A DNA stretch of 64,000 nt from Nageia nagi (lineage: Eukaryota > Pinophyta): positions 124,001 through 188,000 of the forward strand of contig JBITNC010000001.1 of the NCBI GenBank assembly GCA_050084985.1. The letters are read 5' to 3'. Position 1 is the first letter of the stretch; each line of letters begins with the position of its first letter. Shown here piece after piece: positions 23,501 to 35,645 of the stretch. A model generated the notes under the pieces. The model did no database searches and was not told the DNA's origin. It was given only the letters and a program-made list of their open reading frames with translations. The translations under genes were made by a program, and so were the position numbers.

Positions 23501-23975
23501 AAATGATGATGTAAAGTTAGTTGGATTTAGTGATAGTGATTGGGGAAGCAACATAGATGATAGGAAATCTACTTTAGGGAACTTTTTTAGTCTTTGATCT
23601 AGACTAATCACTTGAAGTTCCAAAAAGCAAACCATACTAGCACTATCATCTATTGAGGTTGAGTACATAGCAATTACTAATGCTAATGTCCAATCCTTAT
23701 GGCAAAGAAAGGTTCTTGAAGAAACATGAGAAGGAAATAAAGGTCCTACCATATTGTATTATGAAAATATGAGTGCCATTCAATTGGAATATAATCCTAT
23801 CCATCCCTAATAAGTCAAAGCATTTTGACATGAAGTATCATTTCATTAGAGACATGGTGGAGAAAAATATGATTGAGCTAAGGCATTATGCCACTTTGGA
23901 CAACATAGCGAACATATTCACCAAAGGAGTTGATAAAGCTTAGTATTTAAATTTGAGAGACTATTTGGTCAGCCC
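20562..23975 (+). pseudogene. Element F pol: protease, integrase, RT, RNase H
   Basis: Domains follow copia order. Protease: TWFLDSGCSNHMSG at 20563, with an intact DSG. GAG-pre-integrase: HLRYGHHNY (20970) and CEGCALGKH (21070), the HHCC zinc site. Integrase: HLDIYG (21150) and FIDDFSR (21220) for the two Asp and NGVAERKNHT (21443) for the Glu. RT: WKLLELPKGKKCI, HKVKLVAKEFSQ and DYEETFAPVAR (22575-22769), and LYVDDIIFMGS (23075) with intact YVDD. RNase H: SDSDWGSNIDDRKST (23528) and SSIEVEYIA (23647). More than a dozen stops and frameshifts separate these blocks, so no enzyme can be made. Confidence 0.85.
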
Positions 23976-23982
23976 TCTCAAC

Positions 23983-23994
23983 TTTGAGGGGGAG
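23983..23994 (+). other. Element F polypurine tract
   Basis: TTTGAGGGGGAG sits two bases before the 3' LTR, the usual place for plus-strand priming. Confidence 0.8.
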
Positions 23995-23996
23995 AA

Positions 23997-24257
23997 TGTT
24001 AGAATATGATCTAGCATTATATGTATCTAGCATTTTCCTAAGTCTATGTAGGCAAGGAAGTGATATATTTTATTTATTAAGATATTATTATACTTAAAAC
24101 CTAGTCATATAGATTAGTCATTTAGAATTTATTAGTCATAGCCTATGAATAGATTTTGATGCTATTAATTTGGTCTGGTGTTATTTCTTAGGTTATTCTT
24201 AGCACTATAAAATGTAATCCTTTTGAGAATAATATTAAGTTCTTTTTAGAATTCATA
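23997..24257 (+). mobile_element. Element F 3' LTR
   Basis: The first 58 bases are identical to the 5' LTR, after which substitutions become frequent. It lacks the 21 bases between the two TATGTAGG copies. AGTAG follows at 24258, completing the target duplication. Confidence 0.85.
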
Positions 24258-24262
24258 AGTAG

Positions 24263-25800
24263 CCCAAAAATAGCTTACAAAAATTGACCAAATGATAAAG
24301 TTAGGCTATAAAAATTGACATGCTAATTAAATCAAGATCAATGATGGGATAAAAACTAATGGATTTGAAAATGGACACAATTTTCTATGTTTAAAATGGT
24401 GACATCCGAGCCAACTTTTTAGGGTACCAAGTTTTGGTACCTTTGTCTCTTAAGAAAAAAGGGCAATGACATGGTTATAAAATGACTCAAAATGATACAA
24501 TATATCATGATAGGACCTAATGAGATAAGATATGAACAATTTACAAGTCAAGACCATAATGTGACACAAGTCAATATTCTAAGGTGACTATGTGCACATG
24601 CATGAAGGGCCAACTTTAGACTGCAAACAAAAAGGTGACATGTGATCTAAAATGGATGAAACTTACTTACTAGTGATACCAATATGAAGGTGAAGCTAAT
24701 GAAATAAACCTCTTATTAAATTTTCATGATTAGATAGATCTTCAGAAGGCAAATGAAACCTAATTTTAACAAAATAAAAAAGGTACAAACATGATGAACT
24801 CAAAGTGTAGTGTGATGAAGACACAAAATGATGATAATATAACTACAATGATATCAAACAATGATCAAATAAATTGAAGAAGGACCAACATTCCCAAAGT
24901 GGTGAAGATGAATAATATGGCATTAATGCAAGTTCATCCATGTCACATGTCACGATAATTTCATATTGTATTTTGCTTAAAGACCATGATAGTTTGTAGT
25001 TTATGATCAATCACAAGGGAATGATTTTAACGAAACCTGGTATTTTGACTGAGACCCAAGTGGTTGTATCATCATTGGGAGATTGTAGATCATGTATTAT
25101 GATAAGTGATATAAATAGACATGTGAAAATGCTAGGGATGGGGCCCTTGTGTGAGTAGGATACAAAGGACTTGACACAACAAATAAGACAAACAAAGATC
25201 AACACACATGAAATCAAGCTAAAATACCAAAAAGAATAACAACTTGGTACAACAAAGCTACTTTGGGGACTAACTTCCACATATGTCTAGGACTATGCTT
25301 ACTTCATAACAAAACAAAGATAATGTCCAACAATCCTAACCTAGAAGAGGACCAAGAGTGGTGAAAACAAAATGATAAATGCAAGATGATGACAAGAGAT
25401 AGAAATATGTAATGATAAAAAAGACTAACACGTGATAGGGAGATGAGTGACTGTTAATATTTGTGCATCCAAAAAATAGGTAGGATGGCACTAAAAATGG
25501 AGGACCAACTACATATTGATTCCCAATGATATGATCCAAAAAATGAGATAAAGTGGTGAAATAAAAAGAAGCTCGTACACACATAAGCCCAAAAAAATGA
25601 CTACATGTAAGACACACCTTGGCACTTAGTGTAGGATTAATGAATGACTAGAGCAATATGACATGCTATGATAAACAATGCAAAGATGACAAAATGATAT
25701 ACAAGATCAAATAAACTAAACCTAAAATTAAGCACCACAAATAGAGATAAATGAGGCAAAGACTAAGAATAGAATGGACAAAGATAAATGATGTTAATAG
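24263..25800. other. Element C 3' region between copia F and integrase
   Basis: No domain recognised. The minus-strand frames at 25011-25280 and 25336-25617 are rich in Phe, Ser and Cys and look like chance frames of AT-rich DNA. Position implies noncoding 3' sequence of element C. Confidence 0.5.
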
Positions 25801-26900
25801 TCTCTAACTCTTCCCATCCCTTTAAATCTTCTAAATGGTAGGTGCCAATATAAAATTTCTTCTTAACTATGTAAGGCCTTAACTGATTTGGTGCAAACTT
25901 GTCTTGAAGAGGCCTCTCAAGGTGTGATTGTTGCTAATTATCCTTAAGTACAAAGTCACCAATCTTGAATTCTTTAGATTTGATATTTTTTTATACACAT
26001 GCTTCAATAATTCTTGATAGACTTTATGATGTTGAATAGCATTGACATGTCACTCATTAAGAAGATTAAGCTAATTTAATAGGGCTCATCATGCATCCTT
26101 ATCTAGAATGAGGCCTTGGAACTAGACTCTTAAAGATATAATCTCTAACTTAAGTCGCATGAATGCCTCAGCACCATAGACTAGTGAGAAGGGAGTGGCT
26201 CTTGTAGGTGTCCTAATACTAGTGTGAAAGGCCCATAAGGAATACAAGAGACACTCATACCAATTTTTGTGATTATCATCGACCATCTTTTTTAGTATTG
26301 TGATAATGGTTTTGTTGGATGCTTCCACCTAATTATTACCTTGGGAGTAATATGCTATGAAGAAAGAATGTTACATGTTGTAACCATTACACAATGCTCT
26401 CATATGTTTATTCTTAAAACATAAACCATTATCTAATATGATCTTGTGTGGAATACCAAACCTACAAATAATATGAGTATCAATGAAGTTGGCAATCTTA
26501 GGAGCTATGATGGATACAAGTAGTTTATCCTTGATTCACTTGGTGAAACACTCCATTACAATGATAATGAACTTATGGCCACCTAAATGAGGTAAAAACT
26601 TCCCTATGAGATCTAAACCTCACTGTGCAAAAGGGCACATAGACTAGATAGGTTTAAGTGCCAGCGTAGGTAGATGTTGCAAATAAGAATGTTGCTAACA
26701 CTTAACACATTTTTTTACATATTACTAACAATCTTGTTCTATGGTAATCCTATGGTACCCCATCCTAAGAATACGTTTGGCAATGGTAGTCCCATTAAAG
26801 TGCCTACCACATATGCTATCATGATAAGTTTGCATGGTGATAGCCTAGTCATATACCTCTAAATAGCATATAAGAACTCCATCATATGACCATTTACATA
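25800..26900 (-). pseudogene. Element C integrase
   Basis: Integrase inserts the cDNA into the host chromosome. On the minus strand the order is H-x-H region near 26800, YVKKCVKCQQH (26730, zinc site), an in-frame TGA then GLDLIGKFLPHLGG (26610, first Asp), IILDNGLCF (26430, second Asp) and, after a TAG, VEASNKTIITILKKMVDD (26325, catalytic Glu). WAFHTSIRTPTRATPFSLVYG follows in the longest open piece (26328-26122). A C-terminal segment near 25890 reads LRPYIVKKKFYIG. TGG-to-TGA and CAG-to-TAG changes account for two of the stops. The motifs are complete but the frame is broken. Confidence 0.8.
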
Positions 26901-27275
26901 TCACATCTCCTAATATTTCATAACAAGAATCCCTCTACTTAAATATCCATTTTTTGCTTGCTAATAACTTGGGAGGAGTGGCATTCCACTTTATATACTC
27001 AAGTAATTGCTTGTGCCATATATCATGTGGTTTAATAGTGATCTCATTAACTAAGGTTGAAGATGGACTCAAAGCTAATGGGGCTTTAAGGGTAGATTCC
27101 CTGAAAGTCACTATCTTGACATGCTTAATGTGTCAATGGGGATTAGGGGGGATAATTGATCCTAAGGATGCCATTGTGTTCATAAACCTATTAGATGATT
27201 GAGGGGTTATCTCAATTTTGTAGGATTTGAATAATTTCAACAATCTTAATGCCACATCTCTATAAGTCTTTAGAG

Positions 27276-27640
27276 CTAATTATGGCATTGGTAGGTTCCC
27301 ATAATTTGATTAATAATTAATTGAGAGTCCCCATAAATGAGTAGTATTTCAAATTTTAGATCAATGGCTATCTTAAGTCCCAAGATCAATGTAGTCAAGC
27401 TTGAAAGAATATGAGATAGGTACACCCTAGGGAGTGAAGAAAATAAATCTAGCCCCTCCCCTTGTTCACATCTTGACTCATCAAGGTACATGGTGATGTC
27501 ATAATCCTCTTAAGGATATATTACCTCCTCAATCTCATTAATCTTGAACATATCCTCATTAAGAAGGGTGATCTCAAGAGGGGTAGTAGATTAAATAGGT
27601 GCCTCTTCCAATTGATCTACTATGACCTAACCTTTAACAA
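27276..27640 (-). pseudogene. Element C second (archaeal-type) RNase H
   Basis: The open piece 27491-27276 starts MYLDESRCEQGEG and ends LIYGDSQLIINQIMGTYQC. After the glycine run another frame continues with FIFFTP and GVPISYSFKLDYIDLG, so a short indel sits inside. The D-x-S-R start and the YGDSQLxINQ strand are the signature of the second RNase H typical of Tat-clade gypsy elements, separate from the RT-linked RNase H. Its location between RT/RNase H and integrase fits. Confidence 0.7.
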
Positions 27641-29093
27641 ACTTTTGGTTGATGAACACTAATTCAAAATATAAAAGAAACATGATCCATTTGGTAGTTC
27701 AAGTATTATGGTATGCCTTGTTCATCATGTGTTTCAATCGATTATCCCTAGAAATCACATAGGTGGTGTGATTTAAAATGTAATGCATGAGTTTCTTAGC
27801 AAAAAAGATGAGTGCAAGGTAGACCACCTCAATGTAAGCACACCTAAGCTCATAATCTATAAGGGTGTGACTAAGGTAGTAGATAGCCTATTCCTTTCCT
27901 TGCTCATTCTTCTTGGCTAACATGACTCCTAGTGTGAAATCAATAGCCAAAAGATATAGATGGAAAGGGATATTATCCTTAGGAGGAATAAGAACTAGAG
28001 GATTGAGTAGATATTTCTTGATAACATTGAAATCTCATTGATAACCCTTACTCTAGTAGAACTATATCCCCTTCTTAAGGAGCTAATTAAATGGCCTACA
28101 CTTATCTGATAACCAATCTATAAACCTTCTAATGGCTTGTATCTTACCTTGAAGGCCTCTTAAGATTTTGACATCATGAGACAGAGGCATGCTAGTGATG
28201 TAAATTACTTTCTTAGGGTAAAACCATATACCTCTTTTAGAAATAATGAACCTTAGGATATTTCCTAATGTGCTACCAAAAACATATTTTTTAGGATTTA
28301 ATCTGACATTATGTTTGAGTAATCTCTTGAAGACTCTCTCTAGCACTTCCCAATGTTGATCTCTAATTCTAGACTTGGATAACAAATCATCGACATAATC
28401 CCCCACAATATAATGCATCATATCATTGAATACATAAGTCATAGCATGTTGATATGTGGTACTCACATTTTAAGTACAAATGGCATGACCTTGTACCAAA
28501 AAGTGCCCCATGGTGTAGTGAATGCAGTCTTGTATTGATCCTAAGGAGTGAACTGTATTTGGTTATAACCTAAGAAACCATCCGTGAGCAATAGCATCTC
28601 ATATCCTATTGTGTCATTGACTAAACTATAAATGTTTAGCTTTGGGAAATTATCCTTAGGATAAGCTACATTGAGATCTCTAAAATCTATGCAAACCCTG
28701 ATACACCCTTCAAACTTGCCAATAGGGACCATGTTAGAAACCCACTAGGGATAATTAGTAAAACTAATGAACTTGGAATTTAAGATCTTTTGAATCTCAT
28801 CCTTAATCTAAAGTCACAATGATGGATTGAGCTTCCTAGGTTTCTGATTAATAGGATTGAAAACTAGATGAGTGATAATATTATGGAATACAACATTAGG
28901 ATCTATTCTAGGCATATCTTGGATCTATTCTAGGTGTATCTTGATAACCAAAGGCAAAGATCTTAGCATATCCTTTTAATATTTCTATAGCTTTGATCCT
29001 TTCTGCTTGATCTAAAACATCCCTCAAGTAGACTATCTTTAAAGCTACAAGGTTCTCACTGATATTTATCTCAACCAACTTTCTTACTTGCAT
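27641..29093 (-). pseudogene. Element C reverse transcriptase and RT-linked RNase H
   Basis: The minus strand carries MQVRKLVEINISENL (29093), MVPIGKFEGCIRVCIDFRDLN (28730), YPKDNFPKLNIYSLV, LLTDGFLGYNQIQFTP, then HAMTYVFNDMMHYIV and GDYVDDLLSKSR with an intact YVDD near 28395, followed by RLNPKKYVFGS and FIISKRGIW. This is the Tat-type RT palm and thumb. The RNase H that should follow (27950-27650) is readable only in pieces because of frequent stops. At least three frameshifts divide the RT. Confidence 0.8.
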
Positions 29094-30389
29094 ATGGGAG
29101 TCATCCTCTCATTGCTTAAATATTAGAAGGTATTGATAATCATATTTTTCCAAACTATTGATGAAGGAAGCCAAAATTGATGATTCAGCTTCATCAAGGT
29201 AATCAAGACAAAGATATGCATCACTCAAAATAAGAGCAAGACCTGATAAATAAGAAGAGAAATATATGGACAAAGGATTGAAATGATATTAAAAGTTACA
29301 ATCCAAGATAAAAATCAAAGGTGACAAATCATCAAAGAAAACCATTGAAACATCAAAGGCAAGATCACATGAAAGATCATGAAATAAATTATTTGAGATG
29401 GAACACTCCAAAGCATCAGGACTAGATGGAAAAAAATATAAGTTGATATCATGCTCATCATTGTGTGATACCTCCTCTTTTGGAAGATTAACATGTACAA
29501 ATTGTTCTTCTAGAAGTTTAATCCTAGGGCCATCATAACCTAGACTACATTTATCTTGGTTGGATTAAAAAGGAATAGTAAAATTAGGAACTTACCCTTG
29601 CTTGAATTTTACTAGGCCATATCCTTGCCATTTTCATTTAGAAAATAGTTTATGCACTAATTTAAAACATGATAGATATTCTATTTTAGCAAAAAATTTC
29701 TCCTTAAGATGATGCTCGAATTGAATATCTTGAGGTGAGTCTACATCTACATAAATAAAGAAATATTAGTTAGGACATTATCCTAGTGGGATGATAAAAT
29801 CTAGAGCAAGTGGAGATTCCTTGGGTCTCCCCAAGTCTCTTATAGAGGGAATATAAAAAAGAATATTGTTTATTCAATACTCCCCCATTCCAATACATTC
29901 ACACTAAATGAGATTAGATGGTGGTGAAACAATAAGGTTGATAGGCTATTGGTTAAGTGGATTGGGACCAATCAAGTGGAGGCACTCAATGATAATATGG
30001 ACAATCATTCCCATGGATGGGAGTGGATGAGATCTAACAATTGAGAGAAGGTCATAAAGAATCCTCAAGAGATGTAACATCATAGTGTATAAAAGAATCC
30101 ACATTATATGGAGATGAAGAGGATGGCTATGAAGAATAATCAAACTGTACTAATAAAAGAATCTAGCATGAAGTTTCTTGTGAACATGACTACATGGGAT
30201 TAGGATGATCATTCACAAGAATGGTGATAGTTAAAAGATGCCCACATGGCATCTAAGGGGAATTAAGAGAGAAAGGAAAGTTGTATTGGTTAAAGGGATT
30301 TAGATCACCTATAATGCAATGTACCATTTTGTTATACAAATATTTCAAACATCTATGTAAAGTAGATGGAACCACCTCCATGTGCTCTA
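29094..30389 (-). other. Element C protease-RT spacer
   Basis: This is the equivalent of the linkers in A (9501-10790) and B. Only broken frames rich in Ser, His and Leu remain, and no domain is recognised. Confidence 0.5.
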
Positions 30390-30690
30390 TCCATGGTCAA
30401 CCTAAAAGTAAATTGTATTGAATATCTCCTTTGACCAAGTGAAAAGTATCTTTTATTTCTCTAACTCCCACCTTGAATGGAAGAATTACTATGCCCATGG
30501 TTGTAGCCAAAGCATTATTGAATGCCCTAATAGTAATAGTAGGAGCATTCAAAAATCTAATAGGAACCTTAAGTCTCTCAAGTGCCATTGAAGATATAAC
30601 ATTGATTGCAAACCCATTATCTATGAAAACTTTATTTGAAGGATGATAATCCACATAAGCTATGATGTACAAAGCCAAATGCTTTAGCTT
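30390..30690 (-). pseudogene. Element C protease
   Basis: The 93-codon open piece 30678-30397 reads MALYIIAYVDYHPSNKVFID, NGFAINVISSMALERL, FNNALATTMGIVILPFKVG and ends IQYNLLLG. It is a retroviral-type aspartic protease with a D-N-G active-site turn and the downstream I-L-L-G strand. The order and spacing agree with D, whose protease reads IDEGSDVNII ... YNILLGRPW. This is one of the better preserved stretches of C. Confidence 0.75.
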
Positions 30691-31299
30691 ATTTGGTAGA
30701 GGATTTTGAATCTCATCTTGAAAGAAAGTAATCCTGAGTATAGTAGCACTCTAAACAACCCCTATAAAATCTCTAAATGAATTAGGCTTGTTATTATCTA
30801 ACTTAATTGATTTTAAGATATTTTTCAAAGAATTCCATTATTCAAGAGATTGTCCTAATATATCCCATAGGGATAGCTTTGTGTGAGTAGTCTTGAGTTG
30901 CTACTCTACTTGAGTTTATATGGTCACTAGTGCTTTAGGATCTTGAGTCTGAATATGAACTCTAGTATGAGGTAAAGGTATTTTAATTCTCACCTCCCTA
31001 GGGGGAGGAGGAGATGCTCACCTTGACTTGTTCTAGTTTCCACACCAATCATGTTACTATCATGAACCTCTATAATATGATATGATAGTGGTGGATCCAT
31101 GATACCCATAAAATCATAATCAAGTATTATATCAATGCCTCCCAAAAGTTAAAATTTAACTCTATATCATTGAAACTTACTAACACATTATTTTGCCTAG
31201 GATTATAGTCATGGTTAACCTAATACTCTACCTTTGAAGAGATATGGTTAACATTATTATTATACCTAGGTAATGGATCCTAGAAAACACCTAGATTTT

Positions 31300-34026
31300 T
31301 GTTAGATTGGACTACTAGATTTCTAGTTGATACCTTCCCATTATCTATTAACCATTGAATGATGTTCCTCAACTAATTGCACTTATTAGTATCATATTCA
31401 TTCTATTGATGGTAAATACAATACTCATTATCTTTGTACCATGTTGGTTTCTCTAAATTAGGATCCTCAAATTTTATTTCTAGGAGATTAACCAACTATG
31501 CTTTTAAAAGTTTCTTCAAAATCTCCTTGATAGGCTCAACCAAATGAATCCAAGCTTTATGTGGCCTTGGCTATTGAGGTTTCCTAGTCCTATAAGCATA
31601 ATATTGATTATTTTGACTAGTATTTTACCTATATATTTCTTGTACTTGCAATTGTAAAGGTGGATTAGCCTTGGATGGTCATGGAGGAGCTAACTAAACC
31701 ACTAGCTATGTTTGTTGAACATAATGTGACACTTAGTTACTCTATGATTTTTGATGCAAAGTAATAGGATTATTTCCATTATTATGGTACTTGAAATTAT
31801 TATTATCCTTCTTTCTAAGTTTGATCTCACCATCTTGAACCTTCACCTCTTCTATCAAATTAACTTGAGATAAAAACTCTTCAAAGGTACAATGCTACTG
31901 AATCCTAAATATAGAAGAGATATGTTTATTATAGCTTCTAGAGAACAACTTGACCAATTCCTCATAAGGTTTAGTGTATGGCATATCAATGAAAATGGTC
32001 CTCCATATACACACATAATATAAAATAAACTCATCATCAATCTATGATAACTTGCCCAAGTTCATGATAGATGCTCTCTTATGTATGTTTATAACAAAGT
32101 GGTCAAGGAATGTATCAACTAACTACTCAGAAGAATAGATGCTATGATGCAAAAGCTTATTGTACCAATCTAAGTCTTGACCCACAAGCATCATAGGAAA
32201 AGTCCTAAGCATAAGTACATCATCATTATTAATGATGTAGCAAGAGTACTTAAACTATTTGATATGCTCTCTAGGATCCTCTTTCCCTCTCAATTATATA
32301 TCTTCAAGATCTCAAATTTATAAGGGAAGTTCTTTGTTGGTACACTTAGATGAATGGGCTCATTATAAATAGAAGTGTACAACAATGTAACCTTTCCATG
32401 ATCACTAACCCAAAGTTCCATGTCCTCTAACCTTTCCAAAATTTCATCATTTATGTTGGGAGGTTGAGTACTAACAATAGCTACTTCTTCAAAACCTTAC
32501 TAATGATTTGATAATCATATTGCTCATACTGGTCATCATTATAAGGATTCTAATCTTGCCTATATTATTGATCATACTATCATGTATCAAAGGTTACCTT
32601 AAGTCTAATGTGTGAAGGATTTCAATCTGAAATCCCTCTAGTATAAGATTCCTACAACTCATGATGACTCTAAAATCAAGGTGGTCCAAGCAAAAAGTCT
32701 TGGGCATGATGAGAAGATTCATTGTATTCAGGATCATAATAAGGTATAGGGAATCTAGGATGAGTATACACATGAATATGGTCTTCAGGGTGATACATGT
32801 ATACTTTTTATGAAGGCACCACTACATGAGAAGAAGAAGAATAATATATTTGCAATGGTGGATCAGTTAGGTATGAATGAGTCCCATGCCCTACATGGAC
32901 TCTAGATGGAATGATAAGCTATGAATGGGAAATAGGAACATAAGGTATAGTAGGATGCATGAGATGAGAACTAACATGGCATGAAGACTTAGGATCCTGT
33001 AAGGGATGAGATAGATACTAACTCTTGGGTTGGTATGTAATATGTAAATCATCATAATAATATCCAACCCAATCATCAAGTGGAGGTATCTTATAAAAAG
33101 TGAGAACATAAGGCTCAATATTAGCATGTGGTAAAGGTGGAAGTCTAGGAGTTTCACTTTGGGGATGACTTGAAGGACCCTTTGAAGACCTAAATATGAT
33201 GGATTTAGGGAAAGTAGGGGGTAGATCATGTGATGCACCAACAAGAGGAAGTTTCCTAAGATGCAACAAAGGTTCCTCATGATATGTTATCTCAAGAGCT
33301 TCATTGACTATGTATCACATGGCTAGATGTAGTGGATAAGTCCTAATGATGGGAACTTGGGGACATCCTCTATATGACTATCCTCTACTAGTTCCTCATG
33401 CTAAGGAATCCAAGAGTAGGTGACCTCAATGATGGGAGGTAGTTGTGGTGAGGGTTCCCTACCAACAGAATTTGAGGGATGAAAATGGGTCTCCTAAAAC
33501 TCCCTATACAATTTTTGGACCATGGTATCAATCATGAACATATCACATGTGGATATCTAAGGTTCAATAGGATGAATAGGAATATGAGTAGAACTAGATT
33601 TAGGATGAGGTACAAGATGCTTGACCTTATGTTGTGGTACATGAAAAGGTTCAACCTATGAAGGATCTACCTGATGATGTGCTACAAGTCACTCTAAAAA
33701 TAAATGACCCTCTATCTAAGACATGCTAGCTCTATGAGGTATCACATGATCTCTCCCCTCCTACCAAGGGGTGGAATCAAGAAATAAAACATCTCTAATG
33801 TTTTACTAAAAGAGATTCTAGGTGACACATGAATGAACTCAAATTAGGTTGAATGATGAGGGGTATGTGATTAGATATGGGATACATGCAAACATGAAAG
33901 AGGATTTAATTGATTTATCTAATTGTTACATTCCTCTTCCTCATGTGATCTAGCTCTAAGCTAACCAATAGTATCAACCATATGAACATGCCAAGGATTT
34001 TTGTCCTTGGTAGGTGCACAAGACAT
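31300..34026 (-). pseudogene. Element C gag
   Basis: The likely start is the minus-strand ATG at 34026 (MSCAPTKDKNPWHVHMVD), at the end of the leader as in B. The capsid core lies at about 32340-31860: NFPYKFEILKIY, FKYSCYIINNDDVLML, GQDLDWYNKLL, then DMPYTKPYEELVKLFSRSYN. A zinc-knuckle remnant with the pattern YDTNKCNQLRNIIQ lies near 31430-31380. The upstream half is a poorly conserved Pro/Ser/His-rich region. Many stops and frame changes interrupt it. Confidence 0.7.
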
Positions 34027-35625
34027 AATGGTAGGGTAGGGTAAATTAATTTATCAAGAAATTTTAAATAAAATCTATGGAATACCAATATGTAAATGAA
34101 ATAATGCAAATACAATAAATCACCCAACAAAAAGCCTAAAGTTTTGTTAAAAGATTTTGTTTAATGTGTATGCACATAATGTCACAAAATCCTAAATGAT
34201 AACACCCAATTCAAAAGATAAGTCTAAATGATAAGAAGCAATGGTGAGAGATAGCAATGGTGATTATGCTTTTAATAACTTATTTATTCAGTTTTACATT
34301 TTATCTTTTTAGTGAGGATTGATTTTAATAATGCACTTGTAAATTTTGACACAACTTTGTTTATGTTTCCCTAAAAATTATTCTATTTAAGTGTTAACAA
34401 GGTAAGGATCAATCTCTAGGGGTGTGAAACATTTTTCAAGGGTACTCAAGTACCTCTATGACACATCATAAATAGAGGGGGGTTCCCACTTCAATGATGA
34501 AATCTAAATATGGGTTAGGCCATGGGAGTAAAGTCTACATTCCATAGATACTACTTGGGCTTGTGAAGCACTTTAATGCAATAAGCAAATATGATGTGTA
34601 ACCCTACAATGATATGCAATGCAATTACACCCCAAATTCTTATTTTTTCAAAATGAAATCAAGGCACTCCCATCCAAATATACTAAAATAATAAATTTCT
34701 TTTCTTTTCTTTTTCAAATGGGAAATAATGTAAGTATAAAAATCATTTGTATGCACCAAACGATAATAAAGAGGCCCTAATATTAATGATACCCTTTTGT
34801 AAGATTATGAATTTTAAACATTAAAGTAGATTTCAATGTGTATGCAATAATACCCCAAGATGCAATGAAAAATTCACTAAAAAGTGGCAATCCTAGATGA
34901 TGAGAGCAACCAAACTATATTAACTAGGAGCTAAAAGAGATTCAAAGACTTACCCATTTAAGAATGTTCCTTCCCACTCCAAGTTTGATGGATGAAATAA
35001 AGGTTACAAGTCTCTACCACATAATCATCTGCTACAAGGATGACTATGGTGAAAGTGCCAATTGTTTGGATGATTAGAAGTCATCTAAACAACCATAGTG
35101 CACTTAGAGATAAAATTTAAAACTAAAAATTTAAGCTAAAATAAAAATCCTATGACAAGGATGAAAAGATGATTCCTATGATAAGGATACCCATATTTAT
35201 AGACCAAAACTAATAATAGACTATTTTCACTAATACAGATGTGACCTAGATGTGAATTCATAAAAATAGAGGTAAAAAAATTTTACAAATAGAATCTTTT
35301 GGCTCTATAATGACTATAGAATCATTCGAACAACCTACAAGTTGTCCTATAGGATGGTGATTTATAGTTAGAATCAACCTACAGTTATATAATTTGATCT
35401 CTAGTGTATATGGACATTTAAAATTTTTAGATAAGGTTTTTTCCATGCCTAATAGGTTATCCTACAAGTTTTAGTGAAAATCAACCATAGGAAGTCTTCA
35501 AAATGAATGAAATATCTATAAATTAAAGGCCACCAAAAACAAAATAAAAGGCTTAGGGAATCCTCTTTTGTCTTATGGGCCTAATACTAGTAGGATCCCA
35601 TCATGATCACCATTTGTAAATGCCT
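34027..35625 (-). other. Element C leader
   Basis: This untranslated leader between LTR and gag aligns in places with B's leader, for example CCTAGAGATTGATCCTTACC here and CTAGAGATTGAGGCTTACCC at 41706 in B. A TATA-like TATAAATA (minus strand, near 35200) is also present but lies outside the LTR by my boundaries. No ORF with recognisable content. Confidence 0.5.
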
Positions 35626-35645
35626 CAAAATCCCTACACCTAAAC
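35626..35645 (-). other. Possible element C primer-binding site
   Basis: Next to the inferred LTR end, the minus strand reads GTTTAGGTGTAGGGATTTTG. It could be a TTTGGCGC...GGGGA-type primer site altered by C-to-T and G-to-A changes. Downstream GATCATGATGGGATCC resembles GATCATGGTGGGACATCC, found at the same distance in B. Confidence 0.35.

Larger units (their letters stand above)
18157..24262 (+). mobile_element. Element F: complete-structure Ty1/copia retrotransposon with target duplication
   Basis: Both LTRs are present (18162-18445 and 23997-24257) and flanked by the 5-bp direct repeat AGTAG at 18157-18161 and 24258-24262. A Met-type primer site follows the 5' LTR and a polypurine tract precedes the 3' LTR. 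In between lie a 1.2-kb leader, gag, protease, integrase, RT and RNase H in copia order. All coding parts are broken. The LTRs differ by scattered substitutions plus a 21-bp gap, so the insertion is not recent. It is inserted in the 3' region of element C, in the opposite orientation. Confidence 0.88.

Noticed and set aside
33018-33280. Overlapping minus-strand frames in C gag N-terminal region
   Set aside because: Fragments of the poorly conserved gag N-terminus, not separate genes.
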